Both the position numbers and the translations under genes were made by a program. Of a stretch of DNA of 64,000 nucleotides, positions 59,724 through 64,000 are shown piece after piece. The stretch is taken from contig NC_086370.1 of NCBI RefSeq assembly GCF_036324505.1, forward strand, positions 14,348,600-14,412,599, in the 5' to 3' direction. The notes beneath the pieces were generated by a model that was not told where the DNA came from, made no database searches, and was given only the letters and a program-made list of their open reading frames with translations. Position 1 is the first letter of the stretch. Every line of letters starts with the position of its first letter. Source of the DNA: Eleginops maclovinus (Eukaryota > Chordata > Actinopteri > Perciformes > Eleginopidae).

Positions 59724-62700
59724 ACCCACTTCCTTTATCATTTTTCTTGTGTATTACCGCTGTGTAAGATGTTTTAGTTAACCACACCCCATGTGATTTG
59801 CTTTACCCAATCAACAGCAACCTTCTTTAGTCCTAAATATTATTTTCCATTTTTAAGGTCAACCTGTTTTCAAAATGGCACCTGCAGAGGACGTTTTTCT
59901 GACTCGCACTGCATGTCTCCGTCAGCTGCCTAACCCCGACTCCCTGCTGTGGGGTTTAATCTGTAACGTAATATTGATTTACATTCTGCAAAGAGACAGG
60001 AAATGGATCCAGCCGAAAAGAAAAAACAGTCTTCATACATATCCTGTTCCCTTTTATTGTGTAATTATCCAGGATGGGGGTTTTCGTGGACTCTAGTGAC
60101 CGTAAGGAAGTTGTGATATTGTCATGTATTACCTCCAGTTAAGCAAGCTGTACTTTTTTTGACTTGATCCCTTGGTGAACGAAATAAAAGTCTATTAACA
60201 AAATCACAATAAGGCAGTTGCAATGCTTCCACAGTATGGTGCCATGGTTTCCATTGCCTGGTAGACTCTGTGCTGCTGTCCCATACTGCTTTTGTGATCT
60301 GATCCTTCTCAGGTATAATCATATGAACACGTCCCCTGCTAGTGTGTCGTATCAGCGTCTGGCTGTGCTGTAATATAATAGCATAATAAACGTATGATAG
60401 TGTGTCATTCCTCTTTGCCTCCTGTGCGTTAACTCAATCCAGACCTGCCCTGCTGCTGTGCCCCACTGTGGCTGGTCTCCGTCTTTAGGGAATAAAGTAT
60501 TGATCCAATCTAATGGCTTCCTCCTATGGGTGATATCATGCACCCCCCATGAACCAAACCTCCCTGAAGTAATGCTAATGGCAGGAGTTAGAAACATTGC
60601 TTATAGAGCAGTGTGTATATTAAAATGTCTTTCAAGTAGCCTCCCTCACTCAGACTTATGTGTGTTATGCGAGTGCAATGAAATGATAATGTGTAGGATG
60701 AAGATGGGAAGGGGGGTTGCTCGACAGGGGCTATACATCAGCAGAGCGTAAATGCTGGCTCAGCTGAAAGGACCCTCGGATGGCACTGCTGCAGGTGGTG
60801 GGTTATGGTTGATGATGTCATTAGGGTGTACAGCGTCTCCAAGGTTTCTGTCTGCTCGTAGCAACAAATCAAGATGAGGGTGCGGAGAAAGGAGACACAA
60901 TAGCGCTATTCTGTGTCTTGCTGTAGCCAGACACATCATACGCTGATGCAGTTACAATGACTTAAGTAGATTGCAACATGTTTGTGGTTTTGTGTTTGCA
61001 TCAAAAACCTACATCTTCAGAATAATCCTGGTTTTCGCTTACCTGCTGCTCTGCTAAACCTGCAGCTGCATTTGAGATTGTCTGTTGTTTTGAGGATGGA
61101 TTATCAATCACAGAAAAAAAGATGAAGTATAGGCGTACGTTTCATGAACAGCTTTAGTGCATTTTGGCATCAATTCTTCAAGCCTCCAGTAAAATCTTCT
61201 AAAAAGTATTTGGTTATCTGATGTTTGGTGACGGTCTTTCCAAACACTTGCACGGGTGTTGAATTGCATGTGTAGGGAATGGTTTGTAGGTTGATATAGA
61301 CTGCATTAAGGATTATAATTTTGGTGCTCTTTAAACCATTTCCTGACCTCTTTTATATGGAAGACTGCATTAATTATGTTTCTCCTCAAGTTTCTTCAAG
61401 TATTTCCTTTAATTCGTCACCTGTCTGGACCTGATTGGAGGACTGACTGCAGGCTTGACACTTTACTACTTATGTGTTGACGGCGTTGCTTAAACAGGAC
61501 TAACTGATGGCACAGTGATACGACAGTGTGGAAGCAGGTGTGAAGAAAAGAGGCTCTGCGCTTTCATTTATATGGATGCATTGTCAGAGTTTGGCGCTCC
61601 ATGTGCAATATGAAAACAATACATTTGGATGTGCTGAAGTCTCATTTATTTATTCAGACTGTTTGCATGGCACGAAATCAAGCGATGTTTCATGTTTTGA
61701 AAGCTGTGTTCAGGAATCAATCAATAATTCAATTTCCAACATTGCAGTTTTTCATCAGAGCAAAGCTCATTCAAACTCCAGCTCAGTTTTTAGTCTTTTA
61801 AACCAACATCTGCATGCTGCTTTCCAAGTCTATCAACATCTCTATATCAGATAATATTTGATTAGATTTCTGTCAGCCATCAATTTTCGTAACTTTAGTC
61901 AGAGTAAAAAAATCATTTGATAGCTAATCCATCATAGCACATAAGCCTCCAGAAGTCAATTTTCTTCAAAGCTGCAACTTAATTGGTACACGCACAGTTT
62001 TGAAAAGTGCTAATTTCATCTTGTGTGTTGTTGTAGTAGTGATAGCCTGACAAAAGCCACGTCCACATTAACTATCATTACTTTGTTTTCACAAATAAAA
62101 ATCTAATTCAGATGTGCCCCAGTAAAGATTATACTCTGATTTAGTAAGTTTGTGTTCAGTTGGATTTAGGATTCAGAGACTAAATGCTGTTTTTGAGCAA
62201 AGAAACTTTTGCATGCAGAATGATATGCTTAACGACTATCTTCGACCTTTTCCTGTAAATGCATTTCTTTTTTTAGCTTGTGTCTGTGCTGTTGATATTA
62301 TGCTGTATATTAGGCTTCTCATGAAAGTTTAAATTGTCCTCTACACACTCAGCATAGGCAGCAGTGTTTGGTTGGAACTAACTGGACGAGAAACGGTGTA
62401 ATTGGCCTGAGCAGCCACTGTGGCTGGCCAGACAATGAATGTAGTTTACATGACATTTTATTTTTTAAAACTGATTGTCATGCAATGTTTGGGAAGTGCC
62501 ATGGAACCTCTGGAACTCTTTCTAGGTTTGTCCTTTGGAACGTTATCCACCCACCATAATATATATAATTTCCCTAAATCGCTTGTAAACAGAAAGGATA
62601 TAATCAACTTTTTTCGATGTGAGTTTCAAACCAACGACAAGATCCAACAGCAGAGTCCCTGCTGTCATTTCATGAAGAATATGATATTAGTTCTGTATTA

Positions 62701-64000
62701 CTAATGACACTTTCATTGTTCCCTATTGTGTTCTACTGGTGGTGTTTGGAATTTTTATCTAGGTACACTCATGACTTTAACCTAATAATGCACTAAAGTC
62801 AGAGACATTCCCCTGATACAGCTCTACGAAATACTGTACTTCAGAATGCTGCATAAGTCTTCGAAACATCACAATTATTCAATCATTTTCAAGCCTATTG
62901 TTTGTGATTTTACTAATTATTTAATTATGTTATTGCTTGTACTGATTAGTTTTGTACAAACAATTTGATGTATTTGGTTTGAATTAGTTTTTCAAGCAAC
63001 AAATGAGTTTTTCCGACAAATATTTATTCAGTTGAATGAATGCGAGTGGCTCTGTGTGTCCAGCTGTTGAAATTGGTGTGATTATTGGTGTTGTAAGATA
63101 AAGAGCATTCAGGGGAACGACTGTAATGACGGGTCTGTCTTTAACCTGGAGCATAATGTGTGCAGTGCAGAGGGAGATTAGCGTCTCTGTCAGGTCTCAG
63201 GTTATCACTTTGCTGCTGTAAGTGACATTTTTACGAGTTCACACAGGAACAAGTATTGTGATTATAGCCGTGAAACCACCACCCTTTTTTAGCGTCGTTG
63301 CTTGGAAATGTTTTTCGCTGAACTTCTCATACAGCAACCCAAAGTGGCTTTCGAGCACCAAAGCATTTTGTTTGCATGAGCAACTTCGAACTTGTGCACA
63401 GCTGGGCGATATTATGATACATCGCCTAAAATATATAATATATTTATTAATATATCACAACTAATATAGGCCGGTTTATAGTTAGACATGTTTTCTCAAG
63501 AATTTACAATAAAGTCAGTACTCTTTATTTGGCAAGTAATTAATTTACAAAGGCACTTTTTAACATATGTTTAATATTGACTTTTAATAATTGAAAAACA
63601 AGATATAAAATGACTTGTATTAAAAGATTTTGGCCAGAACTCCTAGCCCTACCCATGCCTCATTGATGAGTTTTGTATGAGCTACAGCAGTGCAGGTTAC
63701 TTTGGAGCCCTGTCGTTCTGATTATCCCCAGAACAAAAATGAGCGGTGCTTTATCAGAGCAACCCTGACATCTTCATCTGTTCCATCACCTTGGAGATGG
63801 CTGCTGTGTGGAGAAGTGGGAGGGGGAAGGGTCTGAATCAAGACATGTCCTGATGTGTCAAAGGTTGTGAGATGGATAACCCACTCTTCACATGGGGCCC
63901 ATGTCTCATCTCCTAAAACATCGATGTCTGATCTCCAGAGACACTCAAAATGTCCCGCAGCACCCATAAATAAATTCAACCCACCCCGTAATTCCTTGTT
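59723..64000. other. Right end, no recognised gene
   Basis: An open frame of 73 codons at 59875-60096 has no recognised domain and no conserved context, and I do not call it a gene. The rest is AT-rich noncoding DNA, consistent with a long intron or intergenic sequence. It has palindromic AT stretches near 63430-63470. Confidence 0.4.

Noticed and set aside
59875..60096. A 73-codon frame as a small membrane protein gene
   Set aside because: It has one hydrophobic segment but no conserved domain, no promoter or splice context, and it lies in probable intron DNA.

Overview
This is a vertebrate nuclear window, most likely from a teleost (probably percomorph-like) fish. The evidence is compact spliced genes with GT-AG introns, consensus AATAAA signals, GT/CA/GATA microsatellites, and fish-type tRNA-derived SINEs, a hAT MITE, an L1/Tx1-like LINE and a Ty3/Gypsy element. 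No prokaryotic, phage or CRISPR features are present. Gene identities come from reading spliced exons against remembered family sequences; no database search was run.

Layout, left to right: avpi1 (minus strand, partial, 435-798 plus an upstream exon at 1615-1740) diverges from marveld1 (plus, 3175-3672). A perfect CRE and two CCAAT boxes lie between them. Then come a gene-free stretch with a long GT microsatellite and an intact 542 bp hAT MITE (8538-9079), and pgam1 (plus, 4 exons, 9713-11902, predicted 254 aa). Next is a composite retroelement (13463-19031): an L1-like LINE holding a decayed antisense Gypsy fragment, with a 14 bp target-site duplication around the whole composite. It is followed by slf2 (plus, about 19 exons, stop at 28832), washc2/FAM21 (plus, about 30 coding exons, 31370-40354, predicted 1456 aa), zfand4 (plus, 9 coding exons, 43167-51534, predicted 729 aa), and a long tail (51.6-64 kb) with no convincing coding exon. 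That tail carries a possible noncoding first exon of the next gene near 56.2-56.5 kb; by synteny it may be marchf8.

The genes are ordinary conserved housekeeping and cell-biology genes, not one pathway: glycolysis (pgam1), SMC5/6 recruitment in genome maintenance (slf2), endosomal WASH complex and retromer (washc2), a ubiquitin-like/AN1 zinc-finger protein (zfand4), and a MARVEL four-pass membrane protein (marveld1). The order joins relatives of two separate human chromosome-10 segments (10q24: AVPI1, MARVELD1, PGAM1, SLF2; 10q11.2: WASHC2, ZFAND4, MARCHF8), with the junction between slf2 and washc2.

I found no undescribed biological system. The most informative unusual structures are the LINE/Gypsy composite, the CRE upstream of avpi1, an apparent GC-AG intron and an overlapping upstream ORF in slf2, and two weak or tandem splice sites in washc2. 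Exon boundaries were placed by hand from splice consensus and reading-frame continuity; the coding sums of pgam1, slf2, washc2 and zfand4 all close in frame.
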